Shown: positions 50,339 through 60,293, numbered from the stretch's first letter. The stretch is 64,000 nucleotides of DNA from Owenweeksia sp963758205 (GCA_963758205.1 CAVWUM010000001.1:744001-808000); one strand, 5' to 3'. Program-made: numbers and translations. Notes: generated by a model from the sequence alone, not told the origin.

Positions 50339-52462
50339 CTAATTGTCAGAAGGCTTCGGTAACAATACCTTGCGGCTTAGTTTCATTTTGCCGCGGTCAT
50401 CAAGCCCTATAAGCTTAACATCCACCATTTGTCCTTCTTTCAAAACTTCGTCCACAGTTTGTAACCTGCGGTGTTCTATTTCTGAAATGTGAAGTAAACC
50501 ATCGGTGTTGGGGCCGATTTCAACAAAAGCACCGTAAGGCTGTATGGATTTTACCTTGCCCTGATAAACTTCACCCACTTCGGGTACAAAGGCGATAGCC
50601 TTAATGCGGGCCATAGCAAGATTCATGCTCTCACGGTCAGTACCGCTGATTTCAATCATACCCTTATCACCTTCTTCTTCAATGGTAATTACGGTATCTG
50701 TATCAGCCTGTAGCTTCTGTATATTTTTTCCTCCTGGCCCAATGATGGCTCCAATAAAATCTTTTGGAATTTCCATTTTGGCGATTTTTGGCGCGTTTGG
50801 CTTCACGTCTTCACGTGGCTCAGCAATGGTTTCCAGAATTTTGTTGAGGATATGAAGACGTCCGGCTTTGGATTGCTCCAATGCCTTCTCCAGTATTTCG
50901 TATGAAAGACCTTTTACTTTAATGTCCATCTGGCAGGCCGTAATACCATCTTTGGTACCGGTTACCTTAAAGTCCATATCACCAAGGTGATCTTCATCAC
51001 CAAGTATGTCAGATAGTACAGCGTACTTTCCGGTGTCAGGATCGGTAATCAATCCCATGGCAATACCGGATACGGCTTTTTTCATTTTTACACCGGCATC
51101 CATTAGTGCAAGTGAGCCGGCACATACTGTGGCCATAGATGAAGAACCATTAGATTCTAAGATATCAGATACCACACGGATGGTGTAAATGCTGTCATCC
51201 GGCAACATAACCTTTAATGCTCTTTGAGCAAGGTTACCGTGGCCTATCTCTCTACGGCTGGTACCACGTATCGGGCGGGCCTCACCGGTAGAAAAAGGAG
51301 GGAAGTTATAGTGAAGGTAAAAACGCTCTGAACTGGTTTCAGTAACACCATCCCTGCGCTTTTCATCAAGACGTGAGCCAAGAGTCACTGTAGTAAGAGA
51401 TTGTGTTTCACCACGGGTGAAAATGGCCGAACCATGTGAGCCTGGTAAATAATCAATTTCTGACCAAATAGGGCGGATTTCATCAAGTGCACGGCCATCA
51501 AGGCGCTGTCCATCATCCAGAATCATAGCACGCATGGCCTTATACTCTACCTCGTGGTAGTAAGTGTTGATAAGGCCTTCATTTTCAGCAAGCTCTTCTT
51601 CAGTATATTTTGCCTTAAAGGCTTCGCGGATTTCTTTAAATTTTTCTGAACGCTCATGCTTTGGAAGCCCTGATTTGGCAACGTTGTACACGTCATCATA
51701 AGTGGCTTCTAAAACTTCTTTTCTTAAAGCCTCATCATGTGTTTCGTGGCTATACTCTCTTTTTACTTTTGATTTTTCCACCTTATCCGCTAGGGCAAGC
51801 TGGGCATCAATTTGCATTTTAATAGCCTCGTGGCCAAAGGCAATAGCCTCTACCATTTCTTTTTCTGAGATTTCTTTCATCTCACCTTCCACCATCACAA
51901 CACTTTCTTTGGTAGCGCCAATCATCATGTCGATGTCTGACCTTTCCATGTCGGCCACGGTGGGGTTTATTACCAGCTTTCCATCTACCCGGCCTACTCT
52001 TGCTTCAGACATTGGTCCGTCAAAAGGAAGGTCAGAAATAGCAATAGCAGCTGATGCTGCAAGACCACAAAGGGCATCCGGAGATACCTCCGGGTCGTAT
52101 GAAAGAAGACTGATCATTAACTGAATTTCAGCGTGATAATCTTCAGGGAAAAGTGGGCGAAGGCATCTGTCTACCAATCGCATCACTAATATTTCTTCGT
52201 CAGTTGGGCGTGCTTCCCTCTTTAAAAATCCACCTGGCACACGGCCTGCAGCGGCAAATTTTTCGCGGTAATCAACGGTAAGGGGTAAAAAATCAACGCC
52301 TTCTTTTGCTTCAGGAGCTGAAACTACGGTAGCCAAAAGCATGGTACCACCCATTTTTACAACAACAGAACCATCCGCTTGCTTGGCTAATTTGCCTGTT
52401 TCAAGTGTAATGGTTCTTCCATCTTCTAGTGTTATTTCTTGGGTAATGGGATTTGGAATCAT
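50339..52462 (-). CDS. pnp: Polyribonucleotide nucleotidyltransferase (PNPase)
   Basis: The 707-residue phosphorolytic 3'-5' exoribonuclease has two RNase PH domains (about 10-230 and 310-545, with RGETQSLTTVTLGSRLDEKR and catalytic DILGDEDHLGDMDFKVTGT), a KH domain (about 555-615, PKDFIGAIIGPGGKNIQKL) and an S1 domain (about 622-695, YQGKVKSIQPYGAFVEIGPN). Full length. Follows rpsO, the conserved bacterial order, with a stable hairpin between the two genes. Confidence 0.97.
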   Translation of the reverse strand: MIPNPITQEITLEDGRTITLETGKLAKQADGSVVVKMGGTMLLATVVSAPEAKEGVDFLPLTVDYREKFAAAGRVPGGFLKREARPTDEEILVMRLVDRCLRPLFPEDYHAEIQLMISLLSYDPEVSPDALCGLAASAAIAISDLPFDGPMSEARVGRVDGKLVINPTVADMERSDIDMMIGATKESVVMVEGEMKEISEKEMVEAIAFGHEAIKMQIDAQLALADKVEKSKVKREYSHETHDEALRKEVLEATYDDVYNVAKSGLPKHERSEKFKEIREAFKAKYTEEELAENEGLINTYYHEVEYKAMRAMILDDGQRLDGRALDEIRPIWSEIDYLPGSHGSAIFTRGETQSLTTVTLGSRLDEKRRDGVTETSSERFYLHYNFPPFSTGEARPIRGTSRREIGHGNLAQRALKVMLPDDSIYTIRVVSDILESNGSSSMATVCAGSLALMDAGVKMKKAVSGIAMGLITDPDTGKYAVLSDILGDEDHLGDMDFKVTGTKDGITACQMDIKVKGLSYEILEKALEQSKAGRLHILNKILETIAEPREDVKPNAPKIAKMEIPKDFIGAIIGPGGKNIQKLQADTDTVITIEEEGDKGMIEISGTDRESMNLAMARIKAIAFVPEVGEVYQGKVKSIQPYGAFVEIGPNTDGLLHISEIEHRRLQTVDEVLKEGQMVDVKLIGLDDRGKMKLSRKVLLPKPSDN

Positions 52463-52493
52463 CTAAGTGTCTAATATTATGTGTATAAATAAG

Positions 52494-52525
52494 AAGAAAG
52501 GCAATCGGTTAAAATTGCCTTTCTT
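52494..52525 (-). terminator. Hairpin between rpsO and pnp
   Basis: A perfect 12-bp stem AAGAAAGGCAAT / ATTGCCTTTCTT with an 8-nt loop follows the rpsO stop by 16 nt and is followed by TTCTTATTT. It may be a partial terminator, or a processing stem as in the rpsO-pnp transcript of other bacteria. Confidence 0.75.
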
Positions 52526-52541
52526 CAAGTGTTGGAGCAGA

Positions 52542-52811
52542 TTATTTCCTGATGCCAAGCTCAGCAATAACTGCACGATATCTTTCGATATCTTTATTTT
52601 TTAGGTAGTTAAGGATTTTTCTTCTCTTTCCTACAAGATCCACCAGGGCTTTTTCGGTGGCAAAATCCTTACGGTTGTTTTTTAAGTGCTCAGTAAGGTG
52701 GTTGATACGGTAAGTAAAAAGAGCGGCTTGTGATTCTACGGTACCGCTGTCAGTTTCTGACTTACCGTGTTTTTTGAAGATTTCTCTCTTCTTCTCTGAT
52801 GTTAAATACAT
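52542..52811 (-). CDS. rpsO: 30S ribosomal protein S15
   Basis: The 89-residue all-helical protein has the full S15 signature: SGTVESQAALFTYRINHLTE, HLKNNRKDFATEKALVDLVG and KRRKILNYLKNKDIERYRAV. It binds the 16S rRNA central domain. Gene order accD-rpsO-pnp on the minus strand. Confidence 0.98.
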   Translation of the reverse strand: MYLTSEKKREIFKKHGKSETDSGTVESQAALFTYRINHLTEHLKNNRKDFATEKALVDLVGKRRKILNYLKNKDIERYRAVIAELGIRK

Positions 52812-52856
52812 TCCAAAATCGCTTTAGATAAATGTTATGCTATAAAAAATGAGGTG

Positions 52857-52864
52857 CAAAAGTA
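52857..52864 (-). promoter_or_regulatory. -7 box upstream of rpsO
   Basis: On the minus strand TACTTTTG matches TAnnTTTG. It lies 46 bp before the rpsO ATG, just beyond the accD stop, so rpsO can be transcribed independently. Confidence 0.5.
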
Positions 52865-52871
52865 ACAAAAA

Positions 52872-53747
52872 TTATTTTGCGGTGGCTGCTTCCTTTTCAT
52901 TTTCAGGAACAACCATTTCTATGAAGGTGGTTATTTTGGTTTTGAGATTTTTACGTTCAGAGATGAAATCTAAAAATCCATGTTCCAGAAGAAATTCGGA
53001 GGTCTGGAAATCTTCCGGTAAATCCTTACCAATAGTTTCCTTTACAATTCTTGGGCCTGCAAAGCCGATAAGGGCGCCAGGCTCCGCTATGTTAATATCG
53101 CCCAACATGGCAAACGAAGCGGTAACACCACCGGTGGTAGGATCAGTAAGTACAGAAATATAAGGTACGCTCTGTTTGCCCAGCAAAGCCAGTTTGGCGC
53201 TGGTTTTAGCCATTTGCATTAGCGAGAATGCCGCTTCCATCATACGGGCACCGCCCGATTTTGAAATCATGATAAACGGCTTTTTATACTTAATGGAGTG
53301 ATCTATGGCTTTAGCAATTTTTTCACCAACTACAGACCCCATGGAGCCACCAATAAAGTTGAAGTTCATACAGGCCACTACCACATCGTTACCATTCATG
53401 CTACCATAGCCAGTGGTTACGGCATCTTTAAGGCCGGTTTTTTTAACGGCCGCGCTGTAGCGCTCTGTGTATTTTTTGGTGTCTTCAAATTTCAGCGGAT
53501 CTGCCGAGGTCATATTGGCATTTAGCTCGGTAAACTTTCCGTTATCAAAAAGTATAGAGAAGTACTCCACCGCATTTATACGGTCATGATGGCCGCAATT
53601 GTTACATACCCAAAGTGTTTTGGCGTGATCCTCCTGAGAGCGGATTACCTTGCACTTGGGGCACTTGTGCCAAAGGCCTTCAGGGGTTTCCTTTTTGTCC
53701 TTGGTGCTTGTGGTAATACCTTCTTTATTTCTTTTGAACCAACCCAT
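52872..53747 (-). CDS. accD: Acetyl-CoA carboxylase carboxyltransferase subunit beta
   Basis: The 291-residue subunit has the N-terminal zinc ribbon with four cysteines (WHKCPKCKVIRSQEDH and LWVCNNCGHHDR, about 26-53) and the crotonase-like carboxyltransferase domain (PFIMISKSGGARMMEAAFSL, YISVLTDPTTGGVTASFAML, EPGALIGFAGPRIVKET). With AccA it transfers carboxylate from biotin to acetyl-CoA to make malonyl-CoA. Ends 60 bp before the rpsO start. Confidence 0.97.
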   Translation of the reverse strand: MGWFKRNKEGITTSTKDKKETPEGLWHKCPKCKVIRSQEDHAKTLWVCNNCGHHDRINAVEYFSILFDNGKFTELNANMTSADPLKFEDTKKYTERYSAAVKKTGLKDAVTTGYGSMNGNDVVVACMNFNFIGGSMGSVVGEKIAKAIDHSIKYKKPFIMISKSGGARMMEAAFSLMQMAKTSAKLALLGKQSVPYISVLTDPTTGGVTASFAMLGDINIAEPGALIGFAGPRIVKETIGKDLPEDFQTSEFLLEHGFLDFISERKNLKTKITTFIEMVVPENEKEAATAK

Positions 53748-53836
53748 ATTATCAGGTTTTTAAGTTAATAAGAAGGGGAATGCTACATGCGCATCCCCCG
53801 TCATTATGTGTTGTTTACTATTGTGCGAAACTGTGG

Positions 53837-54916
53837 TTACGCTATGGTAACTCCATTTTCAAGATACACATCCTGAATGGAATTAAGCAACTTAATACCT
53901 TCAACCATTGGTTTCTGGAAGGCCTTTCTTCCGGAAATCAATCCCTGGCCACCGGCTCTTTTGTTAATAACTGCGGTACGTACAGCTTCTGCCAGGTCAG
54001 AGTCCTTACTGCCGGTAGATGCACCACCAGAGTTAATCAACCCCTGGCGACCCATGTAGCAGTTGGCCACCTGGTATCTTGTTAAGTCAATCGGGTTATC
54101 ACTGGTTAGTTCGCTGTAAATGCGTTCATCCAGCTTTCCGTATGATGAACTTCCTGAATTCAGTGCTTTATAGCCCCCGTTGTTTTCAGGTAGCTTTTGC
54201 TTAATAATGTCAGCCTGAATCGTTACGCCAAGGTGGTTTGCCTGGCCGGTAAGGTCGGCAGAAACGTGGTAATCAGTGCCATCTTTTTTAAAGGCGTTGT
54301 TGCGGGTGTAGCACCAAAGTATGGTAGCCATACCCAATTCATGAGCTCTTTCAAAGGCCATCGCTACTTCCTGTATTTGCCTTGTAGCGTTTTCTGATCC
54401 AAAATAAATGGTAGCACCTACGGCTACGGCTCCCATGTTCCATGCTTCCTCCACGGTGCCGTACATAATCTGGTCGGCCTGGTTAGGGTAAGTTAAAAGC
54501 TCATTGTGATTAATCTTTACAATAAATGGAATTTTATGAGCATACTTGCGCGAAACACTGGCCAGTACTCCATAAGTGGAGGCCACGGCATTACAGCCAC
54601 CTTCAATCGCAAGTTTTACAATGTTTTCGCCATCAAAATAAATAGGGTTTTTGGCAAAAGATGCACCGGCACTGTGCTCTATACCCTGGTCAACAGGTAG
54701 TATAGAAAGGTATCCAGTATTAGCCAAACGGCCGCTACCATATAAGGCCTGCAGGTTGCGCAGAACCTGTGGGTTTCTATTGCTGTTACCAAAAGCTCTG
54801 TCTACAAAATCGCTCCCTGGCAGATGTATGGTGTCTTTTGAAATCTTAGGATTACTGAAGTTGAGTAGGTTTTCAGCATCGTCACCTAGTAGTTGTGAAA
54901 TGTTTTCGAGATTCAT
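53837..54916 (-). CDS. fbaB: Class I fructose-bisphosphate aldolase
   Basis: The 359-residue protein belongs to the DhnA/FbaB archaeal-type class I aldolases: LSILPVDQGIEHSAGASFAK, PFIVKINHNELLTYPNQADQ (Schiff-base region), GAVAVGATIYFGSENATRQI and LGMATILWCYTRNNAFK. It cleaves fructose-1,6-bisphosphate in glycolysis or gluconeogenesis without metal. Located upstream of accD in the same direction, gap about 89 bp. Confidence 0.94.
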   Translation of the reverse strand: MNLENISQLLGDDAENLLNFSNPKISKDTIHLPGSDFVDRAFGNSNRNPQVLRNLQALYGSGRLANTGYLSILPVDQGIEHSAGASFAKNPIYFDGENIVKLAIEGGCNAVASTYGVLASVSRKYAHKIPFIVKINHNELLTYPNQADQIMYGTVEEAWNMGAVAVGATIYFGSENATRQIQEVAMAFERAHELGMATILWCYTRNNAFKKDGTDYHVSADLTGQANHLGVTIQADIIKQKLPENNGGYKALNSGSSSYGKLDERIYSELTSDNPIDLTRYQVANCYMGRQGLINSGGASTGSKDSDLAEAVRTAVINKRAGGQGLISGRKAFQKPMVEGIKLLNSIQDVYLENGVTIA

Positions 54917-54983
54917 GAGGAGTAAGTTAAAAGATTAAACCTATAAAATTTAGGAGGGCAAATTTATGATTTTTTAAATCCTA

Positions 54984-57332
54984 TCAGAAAGGATATCCCA
55001 GGGCAATATTGTAGGTGAAGTTTTTAGGAATGTTGCGGGTTAAAATTACCCACTCATCGCCTGTGGAGAGTAGACCGGGGTCGCGTACCTTAACACCCAT
55101 ATCAAAGCGGATAACAAAAAAATCAAAGTCGAGCCGTAGGCCAAAACCTGTACCTACCGCAAACTCGTTAAGTAAATCTTCAGCTTTTATATCGGTTTTT
55201 TCAGTTTCCAGCCCGCCAGAGTACCACACGTTTCCGGCATCTATAAATACGGCTCCCTGCAAAAGGGATAGAATAGGAAAGCGGTATTCTGAATTGAATA
55301 ATAGTTTAAATGTTCCGGTGGCAAAACCAATAGATTGGCCATCTGAATAGTTGGTGTTTGGTGTGGTGCCGGCTCCGAGGCGGTATGGGGTCCAGGCTCT
55401 TAAATCGTTGCTTCCCCCCATAAAAAAGTATCTGGAGAATGGAGGAATCCTTGCAAAGCCAGTATCGGTAGCAATTTTGCTATTCCCGTAAGGATAAATG
55501 TAACCGGAGTATATACGGTTTACCCAGGCCCGGTTTTTACCGAGGTTCCACTTATAGCGGCCATCCACCTCAAGTTTCAGGTATTGAAAATACTGCACAT
55601 CAAAAATGCTGCGTGAACCATTATCTCTGGTTTCGCCAATATTGGTCCAGTCGTCTAACTTACCAAGCATAAAACCGGCCGGCTCGGCTACGGCCTTCAG
55701 GTACCGTGGGTTTTCCCACTTACTGTCCAGTTGCTCATTTATTATATAGGTATAACGTATGGTGGAGATGAACTCGCTGGTAAAAGCCCTCCTTTGTATG
55801 TCAGAAAGCGCTTGTAGAAACTGTGGATTCTCGTTTGAGACCTGAGAGTAAGTTATATCCACAATATCAAAAGTGTGTAGCTTTCGTCTTGACTCACGAA
55901 TGCTGTAGGAGAGTTTACCTCCAAAAGTGTTACGGTCAAATTCAATCCTCTCCAAAAAGTTGTAATAAATACTTATCCTTGACCGTGGCTGCATTCTTTT
56001 TGGAAAAAGACCTTCGGTATTAAAAGGCAGTACCCACCGGGGGAAGTCAAGGCTTACCTCGCCACCCAGCTCAAGTGTGCGCGTTGCATCTGTACCGGTT
56101 ACGGCACTATCCGCTGATGGGTAAAACTGCAGACCTGCATTTATGCGGATTTCAAGGGCTTCACCACCGCCAAAAACATTTCGGTTTATCCAACCTACGC
56201 TACCATTAATACCGGGGCGTGGTGTACTATTAAAAGTCAGTTCAGGCTCAAGTATCAGTGTGCGTTTATCCAGCGGAGCAAGGTTTACGTAAGCATTAAG
56301 GGTTGGGCCGCTACTATCACTTTGGCTGGTTTCAAAATTTATCTGGGTAAGCCGAAAAGCTTTATATCCTACAAGGTGGCTGTAGGTGTCCTTTACGTCC
56401 TGTTCATCGTATTTTGACCCTTGTTTAAAATGTATGGCATCCGAAAGGTACCTGGGCTTGTATTGCAGGGTATCATATACATATTTATAATTGTTATAAA
56501 GCAGGGTGTCTTCAGGCTCATCGGTGGCTCTTATATTCAGGTCTGGCCTTACAAATACATTCTTGATATGATAGATCTGGTGATCGCGGTACTCTACAGT
56601 ATCACCAATATCTACCTGCCGCTGGGCTACAATCATTTTTACATTCACCAGGTTTCCCGGTAGCAGGGTATCTACTGAAAAGGTGATAAAGTTTTTAGAA
56701 AAATTGTAGTAGCCTTCATTTCGTAAAAACTGCGCCAGCCGCCCCCGTTCATCATCCAGCTTATCGGCATCGTAGGGGTCGCCCTTTTTTATAATGCTAT
56801 CCTTTCGGGTGATGTAGCCTATTAAATCAGACACGTGTTTGGTTTGCACATCCTTGGTGATTTCGTTAATAAAATAGCGTTCACCTGTTTGTACGGTATA
56901 GGTTACTTCAGCTTTTTTGGCATTTCTTCGTAATGAGTCAATTTTATAATCTGAAGTAGCATTAAAATATCCTTTATTAAAATACCAGTTTTGGAGTTGT
57001 ATAGCACTGCGCGAAACTTTACCGGTATCCAGTATTACCGGGGCGCTGCCAATTCTTGAAAAGAAGTTGCTATCGGTATTATCGCCCCAGTTATATAAAC
57101 CTAAACCAGGTGCTACATAAAAACCAAAGTGCGGAGCAAATATCCAAAAGCCAGGGTTTGGCTTCTGTTTTAAAATATCCTCGGCCTCTTCGGGTGCGCC
57201 CTTTTTTTCGTTCACCACGATGTTGTTTTCTATCAGCAGCAGTTTGCCTTCGGGTACATACCTGGTATAGCTGCAAGAGTGTAGGGCAACGAAAATGAGC
57301 GGAAAAAAAATTATGTAGAGCTTTTTCACCAA
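54984..57332 (-). CDS. tamL: TamL: lipidated BamA/TamA-family outer membrane assembly protein
   Basis: The 782-residue protein has a lipoprotein signal (FVALHSC, Cys20), POTRA-like repeats in about 30-330 (TYTVQTGERYFINEITKD, YDADKLDDERGRLAQFLRNE, FKQGSKYDEQDVKDTYSHLV) and an Omp85 16-strand barrel to the C-terminus with the lid motif region (FMGGSNDLRAWTPYRLG) and GFGLRLDFDFFVIRFDMGVK. Lipidated TamA-like proteins (TamL) are specific to Bacteroidota and pair with TamB in outer membrane biogenesis. TamB is not in the window. Divergent from the SpoU methyltransferase gene with a 41-bp gap. Confidence 0.92.
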   Translation of the reverse strand: MVKKLYIIFFPLIFVALHSCSYTRYVPEGKLLLIENNIVVNEKKGAPEEAEDILKQKPNPGFWIFAPHFGFYVAPGLGLYNWGDNTDSNFFSRIGSAPVILDTGKVSRSAIQLQNWYFNKGYFNATSDYKIDSLRRNAKKAEVTYTVQTGERYFINEITKDVQTKHVSDLIGYITRKDSIIKKGDPYDADKLDDERGRLAQFLRNEGYYNFSKNFITFSVDTLLPGNLVNVKMIVAQRQVDIGDTVEYRDHQIYHIKNVFVRPDLNIRATDEPEDTLLYNNYKYVYDTLQYKPRYLSDAIHFKQGSKYDEQDVKDTYSHLVGYKAFRLTQINFETSQSDSSGPTLNAYVNLAPLDKRTLILEPELTFNSTPRPGINGSVGWINRNVFGGGEALEIRINAGLQFYPSADSAVTGTDATRTLELGGEVSLDFPRWVLPFNTEGLFPKRMQPRSRISIYYNFLERIEFDRNTFGGKLSYSIRESRRKLHTFDIVDITYSQVSNENPQFLQALSDIQRRAFTSEFISTIRYTYIINEQLDSKWENPRYLKAVAEPAGFMLGKLDDWTNIGETRDNGSRSIFDVQYFQYLKLEVDGRYKWNLGKNRAWVNRIYSGYIYPYGNSKIATDTGFARIPPFSRYFFMGGSNDLRAWTPYRLGAGTTPNTNYSDGQSIGFATGTFKLLFNSEYRFPILSLLQGAVFIDAGNVWYSGGLETEKTDIKAEDLLNEFAVGTGFGLRLDFDFFVIRFDMGVKVRDPGLLSTGDEWVILTRNIPKNFTYNIALGYPF

Positions 57333-57373
57333 GTTTGCAGGCGCGAATTATAAATGTGCAAATGTAATAGGAT

Positions 57374-58090
57374 ATGTTGTCTCGCTCTCAGCAAAAAATA
57401 TTGCGAAAACTAGGTGCTAAAAAGTACAGGCAGCAGTATAAATTATTTGTAGCCGAGGGCCGCAAGGTGGTGAGTGAGTTGCTTAATGAAGGCCTTAAGC
57501 CCGAAATGATGCTGGCCACGGCTGAATCAGAATTTGCAGATAGAGCCACCATAGTTGGTTTGGCAGAACTCAGGGAATTTTCTTCTTTGGAGGCCACAGA
57601 TGAAGTTATAGCTGTATTTCCTTTTCCTGAAGTGACTACAGGTACCGGTGAGTTAACATTGGTTTTGGATGGTATAAAAGACCCTGGAAACCTTGGCACC
57701 ATATTGCGCACCTGCGATTGGTTTGGTGTTGCGGAGGTGTACTGCACTATTGGCACAGCAGACATTTACAACTCTAAAACCGTTCAAAGTACCATGGGTA
57801 GCATTGCGCGGGTAAGGGTAAATTATCATTCTGATGACGAAATTCTTCAAAGGCTAAACTCGCAAGCTGCCGAAGTGCTTTGCGCAGATATGGACGGAAT
57901 GCCCATAAGCGATTATAAAAAGCGGGGTAAAGTAGCTTTAGTAATGGGTAGCGAGTCGCATGGGCCTTCAGCCTTTTGGAAGCAACATGCAAAAGCTGTA
58001 ACCATACCAAGGGGCGGTAGCTCCAAAGCCGAAAGCCTTAATGTGGGGGTGGCTGCCGGTATTCTGATAGCCACTTTGAATAACGGCTAA
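57374..58090 (+). CDS. SpoU/TrmH family RNA 2'-O-methyltransferase
   Basis: The 238-residue SPOUT enzyme has an N-terminal substrate-binding domain (about 10-80, LRKLGAKKYRQQYKLFVAEG) and the trefoil-knot catalytic domain with motif 1 LDGIKDPGNLGTILRTCDWF, motif 2 ALVMGSESHGPS and motif 3 IPRGGSSKAESLNVGVAAGI. Likely rRNA or tRNA ribose methylation using SAM; the exact nucleotide cannot be told. Divergent from tamL, a common Bacteroidota arrangement. Confidence 0.92.
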   Translation: MLSRSQQKILRKLGAKKYRQQYKLFVAEGRKVVSELLNEGLKPEMMLATAESEFADRATIVGLAELREFSSLEATDEVIAVFPFPEVTTGTGELTLVLDGIKDPGNLGTILRTCDWFGVAEVYCTIGTADIYNSKTVQSTMGSIARVRVNYHSDDEILQRLNSQAAEVLCADMDGMPISDYKKRGKVALVMGSESHGPSAFWKQHAKAVTIPRGGSSKAESLNVGVAAGILIATLNNG

Positions 58091-58184
58091 TTAGGAAAGT
58101 GTTATGGAATTTGAGGGACGATTGTTTCTTTTTTAAAGAAGAAATAATTACCGAAGAGTTTCTTCCTAAGGAAAGATACGTTCT

Positions 58185-59045
58185 TTAAGAGTTTTGCATA
58201 GCGGCTTTACTGCGCTTACGGGCTTTAAATACTACATTGAGGATGACCCCACCCAGTACCATGGCAATGCCTAGTAGGGCAATGGGCTCATATACCACCT
58301 TAAAAATAAACAGATCAAAACCCAGCGCGAATATGATGCCCAGGTATTTCAATCCGGTAATTTCATTCACCTCTGCATTTTGTAAGGCTTTGGTCATGTA
58401 CACCTGGGCAATTTGTGTAAGCACTCCCATAAGTAATAATAGCAACCACTCCCAACCCATCGGGGTAACCCAATTAAATAATGATATAACCAGCATTACG
58501 GGAGTGGCAATCAATGGGAAATAAAATACCACCACCAACGGGTGGTCCGTATCCTTTACTTTACGGATGCAGTTGTAAGCGAGGCCGGCAAATACAGACG
58601 AAGCAATACCAATACTAAAAAGCTTCATGTCAATATTAGGATCAAAACCCTTTATGAGGGCTATTCCTGCAAAGGATACTAAAAAGAACAACCACTGTAC
58701 TTTATACATTTTTTCGCCCAACATAAAAATGGCAAAAAAGGCGGTAAAGATGGGGGAGAGGTATTGTATAGTAATGGCGGACCCCAAAGGCAGATTTTGC
58801 AAAGTGTAAAAGAAGAGGGTAAGCGCAGAAACACCAAAAACACCCCTTAATATCAGGTACTTTTTTTGGTTACCAAAAAGTGGAATATGCCGCTTTTTCA
58901 GCATGTATAGACATAGCGATAGCGAAACAAAGCTGCGAAACAGTACCAGCTCCGTAGTGGGCAGCCTGTCCAGAAATTTCACCGTAAGGTTCATCAGCGC
59001 AAAGCCAACAACGGAAATTAGCATGTAGCCGATGGCTTTTTGCAT
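58185..59045 (-). CDS. DMT (EamA) family transporter
   Basis: The 286-residue protein has ten predicted membrane helices in two EamA repeats (about 5-135 and 148-280), e.g. LRGVFGVSALTLFFYTLQNL, SAITIQYLSPIFTAFFAIFM and a second QVYMTKALQNAEVNEITGLK. A basic tail follows. Family members export amino acids or small metabolites; the substrate is unknown. It stands alone between the methyltransferase and corA genes. Confidence 0.92.
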   Translation of the reverse strand: MQKAIGYMLISVVGFALMNLTVKFLDRLPTTELVLFRSFVSLSLCLYMLKKRHIPLFGNQKKYLILRGVFGVSALTLFFYTLQNLPLGSAITIQYLSPIFTAFFAIFMLGEKMYKVQWLFFLVSFAGIALIKGFDPNIDMKLFSIGIASSVFAGLAYNCIRKVKDTDHPLVVVFYFPLIATPVMLVISLFNWVTPMGWEWLLLLLMGVLTQIAQVYMTKALQNAEVNEITGLKYLGIIFALGFDLFIFKVVYEPIALLGIAMVLGGVILNVVFKARKRSKAAMQNS

Positions 59046-59131
59046 TAGGGTGTTTTATAAAGTGGAGATACGAATGACGAATTACGAAGACGCATGCTGT
59101 GGTCTATTGACTATGGGCTTATCGGCTTATA

Positions 59132-60196
59132 TCAAAACCATCCCCGCCTTTTAAAAAAGTACAGCATACCCAGCGCTATTAGTATTACCGCTCCCCAAAA
59201 AATAGGATAAGCATAGGTGTAATTTAGTTCAGGGAAGTGCGTGAAATTGGTACCATACACCCCGGCAAAAAATGATAAGGGAATAAAAATGGCCGAGAAA
59301 ATGGTAAGCACCTTCATTATCTCATTCATTTTATAACTCACGTTGGAGTGATAAATCTGTATGTAGTCATTTAGCACTGTGCGATATGATTCTACAGATT
59401 CCACGGCATGTGTAACCAGGCCAGCTAAATCCCTGTAAAAGGGGAGTACCTTATTTTTTTGAATGAAAGGAGTTTGAGATTTCAGCAGCTTCACGAACAA
59501 TTCGTTTACCGGTTTTACCACTTTTACTATAAAATGAAGCTCCCGCTTATAATTATTTATTTGCTTAAGTACGTCATCATCAGGGTCATCAAGTACTTCG
59601 AGTTCAAGGTCATCTATTTTTTCACCCAGCATTTCTATAAGGTAGATGTAGTTATCTACAATGCTATCAATAAGGGCATAGGCCAGGTAATCGGGGCCGT
59701 TTTTGCGCACATTGCCCTTGGCATTTTTCATGCGCTCACGTATGGAGTCAAATGTATCGCCCGGCTCTTCCTGAAATGTGATAAGGGTAGTTTCCTTAAG
59801 TACCATGCTTACCTGCTCAGAAATTACGCGGGTGGCCTTTTCGTCAAAGCGAAGCATTTTTAGTGTGATAAACGCAAAATCGTCAAACTCTTCAAACTTG
59901 GCGCGCTGGCCGGTGTTCATTACATCCTCCATGGCCAACGGGTGTATTTTCAGTCGGTTCTGGATGTCATCCATAAAACCCACATTATCAAGCCCGGTAA
60001 TGTTGTACCACTGATTTTTCTCAGGATCGGTGCGCGGCACATTATCCACCTTTATGAATTCCGATACAGAAATATCCTGCTCGTTATAGGAGATATATTC
60101 TACCGTGGGATGTTCAACCTTTTTGGTACCAATAAAAACGAGGCTCCCCGGGGGTAAGCCTCTGTTTTCGGTTCGTTTTTTAAAAAATCTGGCCAT
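59132..60196 (-). CDS. corA: CorA-family magnesium/cobalt transporter with GTN in place of GMN
   Basis: The 354-residue protein has the cytoplasmic alpha/beta domain (about 25-260), a long pore helix and two C-terminal TM helices (about 293-313 and 327-346), with a basic tail (FKRRGWF). LAMEDVMNTGQRAKFEEFDD is a family block. The selectivity motif normally reads YGMN; here it is Tyr314-Gly315-Thr316-Asn317 (VYGTNFTHFPEL). The pentameric channel should move Mg2+ or another divalent cation; the changed residue may alter preference. Confidence 0.92.
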   Translation of the reverse strand: MARFFKKRTENRGLPPGSLVFIGTKKVEHPTVEYISYNEQDISVSEFIKVDNVPRTDPEKNQWYNITGLDNVGFMDDIQNRLKIHPLAMEDVMNTGQRAKFEEFDDFAFITLKMLRFDEKATRVISEQVSMVLKETTLITFQEEPGDTFDSIRERMKNAKGNVRKNGPDYLAYALIDSIVDNYIYLIEMLGEKIDDLELEVLDDPDDDVLKQINNYKRELHFIVKVVKPVNELFVKLLKSQTPFIQKNKVLPFYRDLAGLVTHAVESVESYRTVLNDYIQIYHSNVSYKMNEIMKVLTIFSAIFIPLSFFAGVYGTNFTHFPELNYTYAYPIFWGAVILIALGMLYFFKRRGWF

Positions 60197-60204
60197 TTGC
60201 GATC

Positions 60205-60285
60205 AGTTTGCAGTTTGCAATTTAGGAGTTTGCAACCCTTATGCATGAGAAAAGTTGAATGGCTAATTGCAAACTGAAAATTTGC
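60205..60285. repeat. Intergenic TTTGCAGTTTGCAA inverted repeat
   Basis: CAGTTTGCAATTTAG (60211-60225) faces CTAATTGCAAACTG (60263-60276), with further TTGCAAATT units. It occupies the 97-bp gap between corA and the PD40 gene and resembles dispersed Bacteroidota repeats. Confidence 0.6.
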
Positions 60286-60293
60286 AAATTGAA

